The notes under the pieces: generated by a model | Told to the model about the DNA's origin: nothing | Database searches by the model: none | What the model saw: only the letters and a program-made list of their open reading frames with translations | Assembly: GCF_017876095.1 (NCBI RefSeq) | Contig: NZ_JAGINM010000015.1 | Span: 124,001 to 188,000, forward strand | Source of the DNA: Azospirillum agricola | Lineage (GTDB): Bacteria; Pseudomonadota; Alphaproteobacteria; Azospirillales; Azospirillaceae | Length of the DNA: 64,000 nucleotides | Reading direction: 5' to 3' | In this document: piece by piece, positions 57,902 to 64,000 of the stretch | Layout: each line of letters begins with the position of its first letter | Numbering within the stretch: the stretch's first letter is position 1 | Program-made: the position numbers and the translations under genes

Positions 57902-58633
57902 TCAGCCGTGGAGTTCCTGGAACAGGCTGCCCCAGCCCTGGACCCGGCGGGTGTCGACGCCGGTCATGCGCAGCGCCTTCCACACCACGGTGGACACCGT
58001 GTCGTAGACGGGGATGCCCAGCGCCTTCTCGACCCGCTCGGCCACCGGGGCGCCGCGCATGTTGGTGCAGATGATGGCGATGGCGTCCGGCCTGGCTTCC
58101 GCCACCTCGGCGCACATGCGCTCGATCCGCTCCTCGCCGACCTCGGAGAAGGAGAAGTTGCCGCGGTCGTTCAGGTGCCGCTCGGCCACCACCTCGAAGC
58201 CGGCGGCGTTGTAGTTGGCGACCATCGTCTCCTGGATCTCGTCCAGATAGGGGCTGACGATGGCGAGGCGCTTGCGCCCGGTGGTCTCCAGGATCTCGTT
58301 CAGCGCCAGCATGGAGGTGCAGGCGGCGATGCCGGTTTCCGCCTCGATGGTCTTGCACAGCTTCACGTCGGCGTCGAAGCCGAGCCAGCCGGCCGAGGTG
58401 CCGTTCCAGCCGATCACGTTCAACTGGGCGTCGGCCAGCAGGCGGGCGGCGTCGAGGAAGGGCGCGTCGGTGAACTGGTCGAGCGCGGCGGCGCGCAGCG
58501 AGATCTCCTTGACGGTGAAGCGGCCGAAATGGGCGGACACCTCCGGCAGGCCGCTCAGCATCGCCGAGGTCACCGGTTCCAGCACCGTGTTGGAGGAGGG
58601 GGTCAGCATCCCCAGAAGAACGCGCTTGGTCAT
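57902..58633 (-). CDS. Asp/Glu racemase superfamily enzyme, arylmalonate-decarboxylase-like active site
   Basis: 243-aa member of the maleate isomerase/arylmalonate decarboxylase group (start MLTPSSNTVLEP). Racemases and isomerases of this fold use two Cys. Here the first position is Gly78 in NGTSAGW, with T79 and S80, while Cys189 (IICTNMRG) and Tyr129 (SPYLDEI) are kept. This Gly/Thr/Ser/Tyr/Cys set is that of arylmalonate decarboxylase, whose G74, Y126 and C188 sit in similar sequence. So decarboxylation of a malonate-like or ureido-acid intermediate is more likely than racemisation; this is inference. Sits between deaminase and hydantoinase genes in one operon. Confidence 0.75.
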   Translation of the reverse strand: MTKRVLLGMLTPSSNTVLEPVTSAMLSGLPEVSAHFGRFTVKEISLRAAALDQFTDAPFLDAARLLADAQLNVIGWNGTSAGWLGFDADVKLCKTIEAETGIAACTSMLALNEILETTGRKRLAIVSPYLDEIQETMVANYNAAGFEVVAERHLNDRGNFSFSEVGEERIERMCAEVAEARPDAIAIICTNMRGAPVAERVEKALGIPVYDTVSTVVWKALRMTGVDTRRVQGWGSLFQELHG

Positions 58634-58662
58634 GTCGGTTGGCTCTCTCTCGGAAAATTGGT

Positions 58663-59994
58663 TCAGGCGCGCGCCCAGAGCGCGCGGGCGGCCTTGTCGG
58701 CCTCGGTGCAGATCCGCTCCAGGTCGGCGCGGACGGGGCGGCCGTCCTCGACCAGGGTTTCGCCGTCCACCAGCACCATCTCCACGTCGCGGCCCTGGCC
58801 GGTGTGAACCAGCGTGCCGAGCGGGTTGACCAGCGGGCGCAGATGCGGGCGACGGGTGTCGAAGACGACGAGATCGGCCTTCTTGCCGAGCGTCAGCGTG
58901 CCGATATCGTCGGCCATGCCGACCGCGCGGGCGCCGCCCAGCGTCGCCATGCGGAAGACGTCGGCCGGCTGCCAGTCGGCGGTGACGCCGCCCTGCCGGA
59001 TGCGGGCGGTGGCGAGCGCCCAGCGCATCGCCTCCACCATGTCGCCGTGCTGGGTGTCGGTGCAGAGCGCCAGATTGACGCCGGCCGCCTTCAACGCCGG
59101 GGTCGGCGCCAGCCGGCCGGAGGCGGCGTTGCATTTGGGCACATGCACGGCGTGGGCGCCGGCGCGGGCGAGGCGGGCGATGTCGGCCTCGTCGACGTAG
59201 AGGCAGTGGGTGGCGAGCAGCCGGTCGTTGAGCAGCCCGGTCTCCTCCAGCAGCGCCGCCGGGCCGAGGCCGGTCGCCGCCTTTACCCGCTCCACCTCGA
59301 CCCGGCTCTGGGCCAGATGGGTGTTGACGCGCATGCCGCGCGCCGCCGCCTCGGCGGCAAGGGTACGCAGGAAGCCGGGGGAGCAGGTGTCGGGCGCGTG
59401 AGCGGCCATCTGCACCTGGATGCGGCCGTCCTTGGCGCCGTGCCAGCGGTCGTGCAGGTCGAGCGTCCGGCGCAGCAGATCCTCGCCGATGGCGGCGTCG
59501 AAGCGCCATTCGCCCTGGGCGACGCGCGAGAAATCCACGTCATGGACCCGCCAGCCGGCGTGAACGCGCAGGCCAAGCTCGGCGATGGCGTCGAGCGTCG
59601 CCTCGGCGTGGACGAAATGGTCGCAGACCAGCGTCGAGCCGGACAGCAAAGCCTCCACCGCGCCCAGCCGGGCCAGCGCGCGGGCCTCGTCGGGCGTGGC
59701 GTCGGTGCCCTTCGGCACGCCCGGCGTGTAGGAGGGGGCGAAGCCGAGATCGGCGGCGACGCCGCGCACCATCACCAGCACGGCGTGCAGATGGGCGTTG
59801 ACGAAGCCGGGCGTCACCAGCCGGCCCGGGAGATGCCGGGTTCGCCGGGCCTCCGGACAGGGATCGGAGGCTGGGGCGAGGTGGGTGATGCGCCCGTCGC
59901 GGATGCCGATGGCGGCGTCGTCGATCAGGCTGTTGGCCGCCTCGCCGGTCAGGGCGAGGACGCCGGTCAGCAGAAGGTCGAGCGTCTCGGTCAT
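58663..59994 (-). CDS. TRZ/ATZ-family amidohydrolase (probable deaminase)
   Basis: Metal-dependent hydrolase of 443 aa of the subgroup that includes triazine hydrolases, guanine, 8-oxoguanine and thiomethyladenosine deaminases. Metal ligands are H-x-H in VNAHLHAV, His in QMAAHAPDT, His in ATHCLYVDE and Asp in LCTDTQHGD, as for mononuclear members. Start MTETLDLLLTG is coupled to the upstream ATPase stop (ATGA). Probably removes an amino group from a nitrogen heterocycle before ring opening by the hydantoinase encoded two genes later. The exact substrate is unknown. Confidence 0.85.
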   Translation of the reverse strand: MTETLDLLLTGVLALTGEAANSLIDDAAIGIRDGRITHLAPASDPCPEARRTRHLPGRLVTPGFVNAHLHAVLVMVRGVAADLGFAPSYTPGVPKGTDATPDEARALARLGAVEALLSGSTLVCDHFVHAEATLDAIAELGLRVHAGWRVHDVDFSRVAQGEWRFDAAIGEDLLRRTLDLHDRWHGAKDGRIQVQMAAHAPDTCSPGFLRTLAAEAAARGMRVNTHLAQSRVEVERVKAATGLGPAALLEETGLLNDRLLATHCLYVDEADIARLARAGAHAVHVPKCNAASGRLAPTPALKAAGVNLALCTDTQHGDMVEAMRWALATARIRQGGVTADWQPADVFRMATLGGARAVGMADDIGTLTLGKKADLVVFDTRRPHLRPLVNPLGTLVHTGQGRDVEMVLVDGETLVEDGRPVRADLERICTEADKAARALWARA

Positions 59995-60776
59995 GCGGCG
60001 GCGACCTGCTGCCGCTGTTGCAGGCCCTCCTCGCGGATCAGGTTGAGGATGTGGCGCTTGTGGTCGTTGAATCGCGGGCTGGTGATGTCGCGCGGACGCG
60101 GCAAATCGAGGCCGATCAGCTCGCGGACCCGGCCGGGGCGGCTGGTCAGCACGGCGACCTGGGTGCCCAGCACCAGCGCCTCGTCGACGCTGTGGGTGAC
60201 GAAGACGATGGTGCAGCGCTGCTTCTGCCAGATGGCGACCAGTTCCTCCTGCATGTCCATCTTGGTCTGGGCGTCGAGCGCGGCGAAGGGCTCGTCCATC
60301 AGGATGACCTGCGGATTTAGCAGCAGGGCCCGCGCGATGCCGACGCGCTGGCTCATGCCGCCCGACAGCTCCGCCGGGAAATGGTTCTCGAAGCCCTGGA
60401 GCCCGACCATGTCGATGTATTCCTGGGCGGCGGCGCGGCGGTCGGCCTTGCGCCAGCCCTTCAGGCGCAGGTGGAAGGCGACGTTCTCCCACACCGGCAG
60501 CCAGGGCATCAGGTTGGCCTGCTGGAACACCATGCCGCGGTCGGCGCCGGGGCCGTCGACCGGCTTGCCGCCGACCGTGACGCTGCCCTTGGTCGGCGTC
60601 TCGAAGCCGGCGATCATGTTCAGCAGGGTGGACTTGCCGCAGCCCGACGAGCCGAGCAGGCAGAGGAACTCGTTGTTGCCGACCGACAGGCTGACGTCGT
60701 CGATGGCCAGCAGGTCGCGCTTGCGCTTGGCGTCGCGATAAACCTTGGTGATGTTCTTGAGTTCGATGGCGGCCAT
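59991..60776 (-). CDS. NitT/TauT-type ABC transporter ATPase
   Basis: ATPase of the nitrate/taurine/thiamine-precursor importer class, 261 aa. Walker A GSSGCGKSTL, Q-loop VFQQANLMPWL, signature LSGGMSQRVGIARA, Walker B VILMDEPFAALD and H-loop THSVDEALVLG are intact. SGGMxQRVGIARAL is diagnostic of the TauB/SsuB group. It is third in the minus-strand operon; five bases separate its start from the permease stop. Confidence 0.92.
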   Translation of the reverse strand: MAAIELKNITKVYRDAKRKRDLLAIDDVSLSVGNNEFLCLLGSSGCGKSTLLNMIAGFETPTKGSVTVGGKPVDGPGADRGMVFQQANLMPWLPVWENVAFHLRLKGWRKADRRAAAQEYIDMVGLQGFENHFPAELSGGMSQRVGIARALLLNPQVILMDEPFAALDAQTKMDMQEELVAIWQKQRCTIVFVTHSVDEALVLGTQVAVLTSRPGRVRELIGLDLPRPRDITSPRFNDHKRHILNLIREEGLQQRQQVAAA

Positions 60777-60780
60777 CGGG

Positions 60781-61587
60781 TCAGCCCTCCCGGCTTTGCA
60801 GGGTGGAGGCGCGCTGCCAGTGCAGGGCGGCGGACATCAGCAGCTTGATGAGGCCGTCGGTGGCGAATCCAAGCAGACCGATGCTGGCCATGGCGGCGAG
60901 CACGAGGTCGTAGCGCAGGAAATAGTAGCTGTCCCACAGCACGTACCCGAGGCCGCTCTTCACCGCGACCATCTCGGCCGTCACCGTCAGCATCCAGGCG
61001 GCGCCGATGCCGATGCGCAGGCCGGCGAAGATGCTGGGCAAGGCAGCGGGGAAGACGACGTGGCGCAGCAGCTGCTGCTCGGTGGCGCCCATCATCGAGG
61101 CGGCGCGGATCAGGTTGCGGTCGGCCGTCTTCACGCCGTGGATGGTGTTCATCAGGATCGGGAAGAAGGCGCCGAGGAAGACCAGGAAGATCGCCGGCTT
61201 GTTGGCGATGCCGAACCAGATGATCGCCAGCGGGATCCAGGACACCGGCGGCACCGGCCGCAGCATCTGGATCGTCGGCTCGATGGTGCGCTCGACCCAG
61301 CGCCACCAGCCGATGGCGATGCCGAGCAGGACACCGCTCACCGCCGCGATGGCGTAGCCGGCGGCCACCCGCGTGGCGCTGGACAGCGCGTCGGCCAGCC
61401 AGCGCCCGCTGTTGGCCTGGGTGGTCTCGTCATAGCCGAACACCCAGTCGCCCCAGCTGTGCAGCACGGCGGACGGGGGCGGCAGCAGCGCCACCGGGAA
61501 GAGACCGGACCGGGAGACGATCTCCCAGGCCACGAGGATGAAGAGGGGAACGACGGCGCGTTCCCAGGATTTCGACAAGGCCGTCAT
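60781..61587 (-). CDS. NitT/TauT-type ABC transporter permease
   Basis: Inner-membrane permease of 268 aa from ATG 61587 (GGGAG seven bases upstream). Six helices, the first at VVPLFILVAWEIVS. The periplasmic loop VFGYDETTQANSGRW and the coupling loop AASMMGATEQQLLRHVVFPAALPSI are typical of TauC/SsuC. RPVPPVSWIPLAIIWFG is the family hallmark. Belongs to the six-gene sigma-54-type operon. Confidence 0.92.
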   Translation of the reverse strand: MTALSKSWERAVVPLFILVAWEIVSRSGLFPVALLPPPSAVLHSWGDWVFGYDETTQANSGRWLADALSSATRVAAGYAIAAVSGVLLGIAIGWWRWVERTIEPTIQMLRPVPPVSWIPLAIIWFGIANKPAIFLVFLGAFFPILMNTIHGVKTADRNLIRAASMMGATEQQLLRHVVFPAALPSIFAGLRIGIGAAWMLTVTAEMVAVKSGLGYVLWDSYYFLRYDLVLAAMASIGLLGFATDGLIKLLMSAALHWQRASTLQSREG

Positions 61588-61661
61588 GGACCGGCTCCCT
61601 TTTACCGTCGAAGCGCGCTGCCCGGCGGCTGTCCGCCGGGCGCGATGGCGTCCTGCGCCGA

Positions 61662-62684
61662 TCAGAAGCCGAGTTCGCTCTTGGGCTTGCTGGTCACCGC
61701 CTCCAGGAAGCGGTAGTCGATGTTCTTCTCGGCGTCGGCGGCGACGTCGCGGGTGATGTATTTCAGGTCCCGCATCATCGCGGCGATGGCGAGCGTGCTG
61801 TCCTTGTGGATGGCGTAGTCGGGCGCCGCGTTCTCCAGCGACTGGGCGGCGACCGCCCTGTCCATGCCGGTGTATTTGTTGATGGTGTCGACCCAGACCG
61901 TGCGGTCGGTCTTCAGCTTTTCGACCAGCGCCACCACCGAGCCGACCGTCGCCTCGACCGCCTTCGGGTGGTCCTTGATGACGTCGGAGCGGGTGACGAT
62001 CAGGTTGGTCAGGTTGCCGGCCGCCTGGTCGTAGGGCAGCGCGAAGCGGGTGCCGGCGCCGCTGTTGCGGATCTGCGAGGCGAAGGGCTCGACCGTGCAG
62101 ATCAGGTCGATCTCGCCGCGCTGGAGGGCGGCGGCGTGGTCGGACGGGTTGGGGATGTTGACGAACTGGACGTCCTTGTTGACGTTGATGCCGTGCTTCT
62201 GGAAGGCGCCACGCATGTGGATGTCCTGCGCGTTCCCGCGCGAGGCGGCGACGCGCAGCGGCTCGCTCTTCTCCTTGCGGGCGGCGATCAGCGCCTTCAG
62301 CCCGTCCCAGTCGTCGGCCTTCAGGTCGATGCCCTTGGCGGTCATCACCTCCGACCCGCCATTGACCTGTCCCGACACCGCGACGACGTCGAAGCCCTTG
62401 TCCAGGGCGGTGATGTAGTGGAGGTAGGTGACCTGCGCCACGTCGATGCTCTTGGACACCAGCGCGGTCAGCACGTCGTTGCCGGAGTTGAAGTTGATCG
62501 CCTCGATCTCGACGCCCTTGGCGAGGCCGGGGGTCAACGCCATCGGCAGGCAGTGGGCGCATTTGGCGAAGCCCAGCTTCAGCTTTTCCGCGTCGGCGGC
62601 CTGGGTGGTCGCGGCGGCTCCGGCGACGGCCGACAAAGCGAGGATGGCGGCGGCGGCGTTCAGCGTGAGGGATCGGAACGACAT
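61662..62684 (-). CDS. NMT1/TauA-type periplasmic binding protein with CxxC motif
   Basis: First gene of the operon, 340 aa from ATG 62684. Signal peptide to about residue 30 (TTQAAD). The mature protein begins KLKLGFAKCAHCLPMALTP: a CxxC pair (C42, C45) sits where most NMT1/TauA proteins have the first substrate loop, and might form a disulfide or bind metal. Further family segments are GNDVLTALVSKSIDVAQVTY, AASRGNAQDIHMRGAF and LQRGEIDLICTVEPFAS. Substrate probably a small cyclic nitrogen compound, judged from the enzymes encoded downstream. A near-perfect sigma-54 promoter lies 41 bases upstream. Confidence 0.87.
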   Translation of the reverse strand: MSFRSLTLNAAAAILALSAVAGAAATTQAADAEKLKLGFAKCAHCLPMALTPGLAKGVEIEAINFNSGNDVLTALVSKSIDVAQVTYLHYITALDKGFDVVAVSGQVNGGSEVMTAKGIDLKADDWDGLKALIAARKEKSEPLRVAASRGNAQDIHMRGAFQKHGINVNKDVQFVNIPNPSDHAAALQRGEIDLICTVEPFASQIRNSGAGTRFALPYDQAAGNLTNLIVTRSDVIKDHPKAVEATVGSVVALVEKLKTDRTVWVDTINKYTGMDRAVAAQSLENAAPDYAIHKDSTLAIAAMMRDLKYITRDVAADAEKNIDYRFLEAVTSKPKSELGF

Positions 62685-62724
62685 GGGGCGCGGGCTCCAG
62701 ATGCGGTTGCGTTGCCGATCCGGT

Positions 62725-62740
62725 CGCAAGCAGCGTGCCA
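62725..62740 (-). promoter_or_regulatory. Near-perfect sigma-54 (-24/-12) promoter
   Basis: Minus strand TGGCACGCTGCTTGCG matches TGGCACG-N4-TTGCW at every position except the last. GG (62739-62738) and GC (62727-62726) are ten bases apart. Predicted start near 62714, about 30 bases before the binding-protein ATG. Confidence 0.85.
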
Positions 62741-62742
62741 AA

Positions 62743-62752
62743 TTGTATACAA
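62743..62752. promoter_or_regulatory. GntR-type operator TTGTATACAA
   Basis: A perfect 10-bp palindrome with the GTATAC core common for FCD-type GntR regulators, located two bases upstream of the -24 element and between the divergent binding-protein and gntR genes. The adjacent GntR is the natural candidate. Confidence 0.6.
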
Positions 62753-62779
62753 AATCTCTATTCCCGATTAGCTCATATA

Positions 62780-62792
62780 TATCAATGTGATA
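62780..62792. promoter_or_regulatory. Second copy of palindrome TATCA-N3-TGATA
   Basis: tatca-aug-like centre atg-tgata, same core as 48257-48273. Midpoint lies about 48 bases upstream of the -24 GG of the minus-strand promoter, compared with 28 at the other site: a difference of 20 bases, close to two helical turns. Confidence 0.5.
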
Positions 62793-62868
62793 AATCGAAA
62801 TTGTTTAGGCGTTGCGCAACAGGCCATCTTTGCCCTATTTTTAAGCTCTTGGCATCGTTCGCACACGA

Positions 62869-63624
62869 ATGCCCAACAATGCAGCAGAACTGAGCGTTGC
62901 CGAACCGATCATGGACACGCCGAAGACCGCCAAGGCCGCCACCGGGCCGATCCGCCGGGCAACCCTTCAGCATTCCGCCGTGGCGGAGCTGCGCGCCATG
63001 ATCCTGGAGGGAGAATTGCCGCCGGGAAGCCGCGTGCCGGAGGTGCAGCTCTGCGAGCAGCTCGGCGTCTCGCGGACGCCGCTGCGCGAGGCGCTGCGCG
63101 TGCTGGCGGCGGAAGGGCTGGTGGAGCTGCGGCCGCACCGCGGAGCGGTGGTGACGCCGGTGGACCCGACGGACATCGCCGCGATCTTCCAGGTGATGGA
63201 GGCGCTGGAGACGTTGGCCGCCACGCTGGCCTGCCGCAACGGCACGGAGGCCGAATTCATTGAACTCGACCGGCTGCACGACCAGCTCATGGCACAGCAC
63301 AAGGCGGGGGAGCGCGCGGCCTATTCGATGACCAACCGGCGCATCCACGCCTGGATCGTCGCCATGGCGCGCAACCCGGCGCTGGAGACGACCTACAGCG
63401 GCTTCGCCGCCCAGATCCTGCGCGCGCGCTCATTGGCGAATTACGACGCGGACCGCTGGCAGGAATCGGTGGACGAGCATGACGGCTTCATGGCGGCGTT
63501 GCGCAGCCGGGACGCCGCGACGGCGGGCGCCCTGCTCGCCGAGCACAGCCGGCGGACCGCCGACGCCGTGCTGCGCAGCTTGCGCCAGCGGATGGGGAAA
63601 GCTGCGGCGGCGGAAGTGGGGTGA
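62869..63624 (+). CDS. GntR-family regulator, FCD type
   Basis: Regulator of 251 aa, divergent from the six-gene operon. The HTH (about 30-95) has QHSAVAELRAMILEGELPPG, LCEQLGVSRTPLREALRVLA and EGLVELRPHRGAVV. The FCD domain (about 100-230) has YSMTNRRIHAWIVAMARNP with the conserved His and the DEHDGFMAALRSRD helix. A later ATG (62911) is an alternative start. The TTGTATACAA palindrome in the intergenic region fits its family, so it probably represses or tunes the operon in addition to sigma-54 control. It resembles the GntR at 55613 in domain order but they are different proteins. Confidence 0.9.
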   Translation: MPNNAAELSVAEPIMDTPKTAKAATGPIRRATLQHSAVAELRAMILEGELPPGSRVPEVQLCEQLGVSRTPLREALRVLAAEGLVELRPHRGAVVTPVDPTDIAAIFQVMEALETLAATLACRNGTEAEFIELDRLHDQLMAQHKAGERAAYSMTNRRIHAWIVAMARNPALETTYSGFAAQILRARSLANYDADRWQESVDEHDGFMAALRSRDAATAGALLAEHSRRTADAVLRSLRQRMGKAAAAEVG

Positions 63625-63699
63625 GAGGACGGCGGCGCTTGAGCAGTTTTACTCTGCCGGATCCTGTTTGACCGACATTGCCCGGTCTTTTCCAGACAC

Positions 63700-63789
63700 C
63701 GTCATGCCCGGCCTTGTGCCGGGCATCCACGACCGCAACCTCGACACACCGCCGAAGCGTGGATGGCCGGGTCAAGCCCGGCCATGACG
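63700..63789. repeat. 90-bp paired-hairpin palindromic element (copy 3)
   Basis: Outer arms cgtcatg/catgacg. The first hairpin is gcccggccttgtgccgggc, then atccacg; the second half is cgtggatggccgggtcaag and cccggcc. Same layout as 33165 and 40824. It fills the space between the convergent gntR and fdsD genes. Confidence 0.85.
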
Positions 63790-63842
63790 AAGACGGGAAC
63801 GTTACTCATGGAGGGCCGGAAAACCACCGGGAGTGGCAGCCC

Positions 63843-64000
63843 TCACCGCGCCTGTTGCAACACCCCGACCGCGCTGCGCGCCACCTCGTGCAGGTCGGCC
63901 CCACCGGCCTCGGCGTGGGCGAGCAGGCCGGCGCGCATGCGCGGATCCCAGAATTTGCGGATGTGGCCGGCTGTCTCGGCGACCGCCTCCTCGCGCGGGT
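63843..64000 (-). CDS. fdsD: Formate dehydrogenase subunit delta, C-terminal part
   Basis: A minus-strand frame enters at the window edge and ends with TGA at 63843-63845; 52 codons are visible. The peptide contains EEAVAETAGHIRKFWDPRM and LLAHAEAGGADLHEVARS, matching the short delta subunit of NAD-dependent, molybdenum-containing formate dehydrogenase (about 75-85 aa in total). The start and the rest of the expected fds operon would lie beyond 64000. The IRKFWDPRMR motif is the strongest identifier. FdsD is usually the last gene of that operon, which agrees with the gntR gene facing it. Confidence 0.8.
   Translation of the reverse strand, partial: PREEAVAETAGHIRKFWDPRMRAGLLAHAEAGGADLHEVARSAVGVLQQAR

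Noticed and set aside
57902..58633. Assignment as hydantoin or allantoin racemase
   Set aside because: Those enzymes begin with an INPNTS-type motif and use two Cys; this protein begins TPSSNT and has Gly at the first Cys position.
33165..63789. Insertion sequence remnants at the palindromic elements
   Set aside because: No transposase fragment or clear target duplication is visible; the elements are about 90 bp and fully palindromic, so they were called repeats only.

Overview
The window is high-GC, densely packed bacterial DNA with strong third-position GC bias and long accidental antisense frames. Gene content suggests an alphaproteobacterium of the Rhodospirillales/Azospirillum type: a PAS-MCP-PilZ chemoreceptor, a ChvG/ChvI-like two-component pair, LIV-type transporters paired with acyl-CoA ligases, a liu-type leucine pathway, sigma-54 promoters and many G/C-rich intergenic palindromes. 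The genus is an inference. I see no rRNA, tRNA, CRISPR array or insertion sequence.

1-5.9 kb (+): the end of a Gfo/Idh/MocA oxidoreductase, a two-domain 3-dehydroshikimate dehydratase (quiC type) and a shikimate/quinate dehydrogenase, which suggest quinate/shikimate catabolism; then a SoxYZ-like carrier and a metallo-hydrolase of quinoprotein relay type. 6.1-18.1 kb: envelope and signalling genes: LpxR-like lipid A deacylase, lipoproteins, an Ldh2-family dehydrogenase, a small secreted repeat protein, ycjX-ycjF, an NlpC/P60-like secreted protein, a single-domain response regulator, a glutathione transferase, and a lipoprotein/response regulator/histidine kinase operon. 18.1-18.9 kb has no gene but holds a strong minus-strand terminator. 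An MFS transporter follows.

20.4-29.5 kb (-): a complete leucine/isovalerate operon: isovaleryl-CoA dehydrogenase, thiolase, acyl-CoA dehydrogenase, methylcrotonyl-CoA carboxylase beta, methylglutaconyl-CoA hydratase, carboxylase alpha and HMG-CoA lyase. A palindrome overlaps its predicted promoter. 29.6-38.3 kb (-): a LIV-type ABC transporter interleaved with a FACS-like and a PaaK-like acyl-CoA ligase. Divergent from it (38.5 kb, +) is an unusual protein with an IclR-type HTH fused to a truncated, apparently inactive acyl-CoA synthetase; two copies of one operator-like palindrome lie between them. A TetR regulator follows.

40.9-46.6 kb: chemoreceptor, Lrp-type regulator, bile-acid:sodium-symporter-like protein, maleylacetoacetate isomerase. 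46.7-63.6 kb: a nitrogen-compound uptake and degradation region: two amidases, a spermidine/putrescine-type ABC transporter, a transthyretin-like hydrolase, an MFS transporter, two FCD-type GntR regulators, and a six-gene minus-strand operon (NMT1/TauABC-like transporter, TRZ/ATZ-family deaminase, an arylmalonate-decarboxylase-like enzyme, hydantoinase). Both transport operons have sigma-54 type -24/-12 promoters and share an upstream TATCA-N3-TGATA palindrome. The window ends inside fdsD, the delta subunit of NAD-dependent formate dehydrogenase.

The most unusual items are the HTH/pseudo-synthetase regulator with its operator pair, the sigma-54 nitrogen region with a decarboxylase-like member, and composite intergenic palindromes placed inside operons, in both transporters between the binding-protein gene and the permease genes.
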